This document shows, in pieces, positions 62,984 through 64,000 of a stretch of 64,000 nucleotides of DNA. The notes under the pieces are model-generated. The model was not told the DNA's origin and made no database searches. It saw nothing but the letters and a program-made list of their open reading frames with translations. The first letter of the stretch is position 1. Every line of letters starts with the position of its first letter. The stretch is from Thermoplasmata archaeon (lineage in GTDB: Archaea; Thermoplasmatota; Thermoplasmata; UBA10834), in contig JAEHCM010000001.1 of assembly GCA_020696365.1 (NCBI GenBank), positions 102,987-166,986 of the forward strand. The letters are read 5' to 3'. The position numbers and the translations under genes are program-made.

Positions 62984-64000
62984 ATGGGCCTACAGTGTGG
63001 TTCGGGTGCAGAGTATGTGGCTTCCGCCGGAGACGGAATCCGCGACATGTACGGAGAGTCTGACAGGAAGGTTACTCTGGGAGACGTCAGGTTGGTGGAC
63101 ACGACCTGTCGGGACGGGGAGCAGATGCCGGGGATCTCCTTCAAGATCGAAGAGAAGTTGCAGATGGCGCGGCTGCTCAGGGACATGGGCGTCGAACAGT
63201 TGGAGACCTTCGCCGCCTACAATGAGAGTGATAGGAAGTGCGCCAGGCAGCTCGTGTCGGAATGCAGGGGTATATCGATCATGGGCTGGAACCGGCTTGT
63301 GAAGAAAGACGTTGAAGAGTCGATCGCCAACGACGTCGACGCTGTCTCGGTCTCAACCGACACTTCTGATCTCGCCCTCAAGTACAAACTGAAGAAGACG
63401 AGGGAGGAGCAGCTGTCGGAACTCGTTGATTGCGTGGAGTTCGCGAAATCCCACGGCGTTTATGTGTGCTGCAACGCAGGCGATGCCACGAGAACGGACA
63501 TCGATTATCTCGCTACGTTTGCGAAAACCGGCCTTGAGGCTGGTGCGGACAGGTTCCGAATCTGCGACACGATCGGCATACTGACCCCGTCCGCATCCGC
63601 GAATCTCGTCGAAGCGTTGATGTCCAGAGTCCCGATCGACCTGGAGTTTCATGCCCATAACGACTTCGGACTGGCCGTGGCGAACGCCCTTTCAGCATGC
63701 GAGGCGGCTGCGGGGTTCAAGGACAGGACTCTCTGGGTATCCACGACCGTCAACGGGCTTGGCGAACGTGCGGGCAACGTCCCGTTAGAGGTTTTTGTGA
63801 TGAACCTGAACCGTCATTACGGAGTCGACAAGTACGAGACCAAGGGGATACTCTCGCTCTGCAAGCATGTCGAGAGCGCCTCTGGCCAGACCATCCCTCT
63901 AAACTATCCCATTGTCGGAGGGAATGCGTTTACGCACAAGTCTGGAATCCATGTCGACGGCATCCTGAAGAACCCCAGACTGTACGAGGCGATAGATCCT
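62984..64000 (+). CDS. Homocitrate/isopropylmalate synthase family enzyme, 5' part
   Basis: The gene is cut by the right edge after about 339 codons. It belongs to the DRE-TIM-metallolyase acyl-transfer family (isopropylmalate, citramalate, homocitrate or Re-citrate synthase). Visible marks are VDTTCRDGEQMPGISF (Cys where most members have Leu), VEQLETFAAYNESD, the metal-binding FHAHNDFGLAVANALSA, TVNGLGERAGNVPLEVF, and the family-specific HKSGIHVDGILKNP. I start at ATG 62984, preceded by GGTGAT; ATG 62963 and 63047 are alternatives. The substrate cannot be fixed without the C-terminal part. LeuA-type regulatory domains may lie beyond the edge. Confidence 0.85.
   Translation, partial: MGLQCGSGAEYVASAGDGIRDMYGESDRKVTLGDVRLVDTTCRDGEQMPGISFKIEEKLQMARLLRDMGVEQLETFAAYNESDRKCARQLVSECRGISIMGWNRLVKKDVEESIANDVDAVSVSTDTSDLALKYKLKKTREEQLSELVDCVEFAKSHGVYVCCNAGDATRTDIDYLATFAKTGLEAGADRFRICDTIGILTPSASANLVEALMSRVPIDLEFHAHNDFGLAVANALSACEAAAGFKDRTLWVSTTVNGLGERAGNVPLEVFVMNLNRHYGVDKYETKGILSLCKHVESASGQTIPLNYPIVGGNAFTHKSGIHVDGILKNPRLYEAIDP

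Overview
The window is about 64 kb of GC-rich archaeal chromosome. The evidence is MCM helicase, NMD3, the archaeal families DUF424, DUF531 and DUF355, class III signal-peptide pilins, archaeal Tsr3 and FtsJ, BRE/TATA-type promoters with many very short leaders, and a tRNA whose intron is bounded by a bulge-helix-bulge motif. Bacterial-type DNA gyrase (gyrB-gyrA), type IV pilus ATPases, and many zinc-ribbon/coiled-coil and KaiC-like proteins suggest a Thermoplasmatota-type euryarchaeote. That placement is inference, since the window holds no rRNA. I see no CRISPR array, insertion sequence or prophage. The genes look like an ordinary chromosomal core with several lineage-specific regulatory and envelope genes between them.

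Layout. 1-4.2 kb: end of an ECF transporter S component, a GlcD-type FAD oxidase, HtpX and a hexulose-phosphate synthase/RraA fusion. 4.3-7.2 kb: three tightly coupled KaiC/RAD55-like genes (only the first has an intact P-loop), then a strongly expressed type IV pilin with its own promoter and terminator. 7.3-13.8 kb: small winged-helix and RDD proteins, then information-processing and metabolic genes (Tsr3, MCM, DUF424, NMD3, two-subunit fumarase). 13.8-23 kb: a surface-anchored repeat protein, a very large Lhr helicase, a membrane protein, an OGG-type glycosylase and a DUF355 protein. 23-30 kb: a zinc-ribbon coiled-coil protein, a DnaA-type AAA+/DUF835 fusion, tRNA-Thr(CGT) with a D-loop intron, a Yip1-like protein and ThiC. 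30-42 kb: gyrB-gyrA, another KaiC-like ATPase, a zinc-ribbon coiled-coil protein and a 1,707-residue CARDB surface protein.

41.9-48.4 kb (minus strand): a pilus/secretion operon ordered pilin-like, ATPase, TadC, TadC, ATPase. 48.6-56 kb: tRNA-Phe, small conserved proteins, an 805-residue zinc-ribbon/HhH/coiled-coil/KaiC protein, an orphan HdrA with a cysteine-free MvhD-like tail, DUF531 and PurM. 56.4-64 kb: FtsJ, a second Lhr-type helicase, a secreted clostripain-like peptidase, enolase and the start of a homocitrate/isopropylmalate synthase family gene.

The most unusual material is the recurrent set of P-loop-intact, P-loop-degenerate and DUF835-type RecA-like domains, several joined to zinc ribbons and coiled coils. 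One of these carries a genuine-looking bacterial DnaA AAA+ core. With the adjoining pilin and the double-ATPase pilus operon, they could form a regulatory network controlling the cell envelope or replication; that is inference. The tRNA-Thr D-loop intron is the best supported single oddity, because removing exactly the segment predicted by the bulge-helix-bulge cutting rule restores a textbook D-arm.
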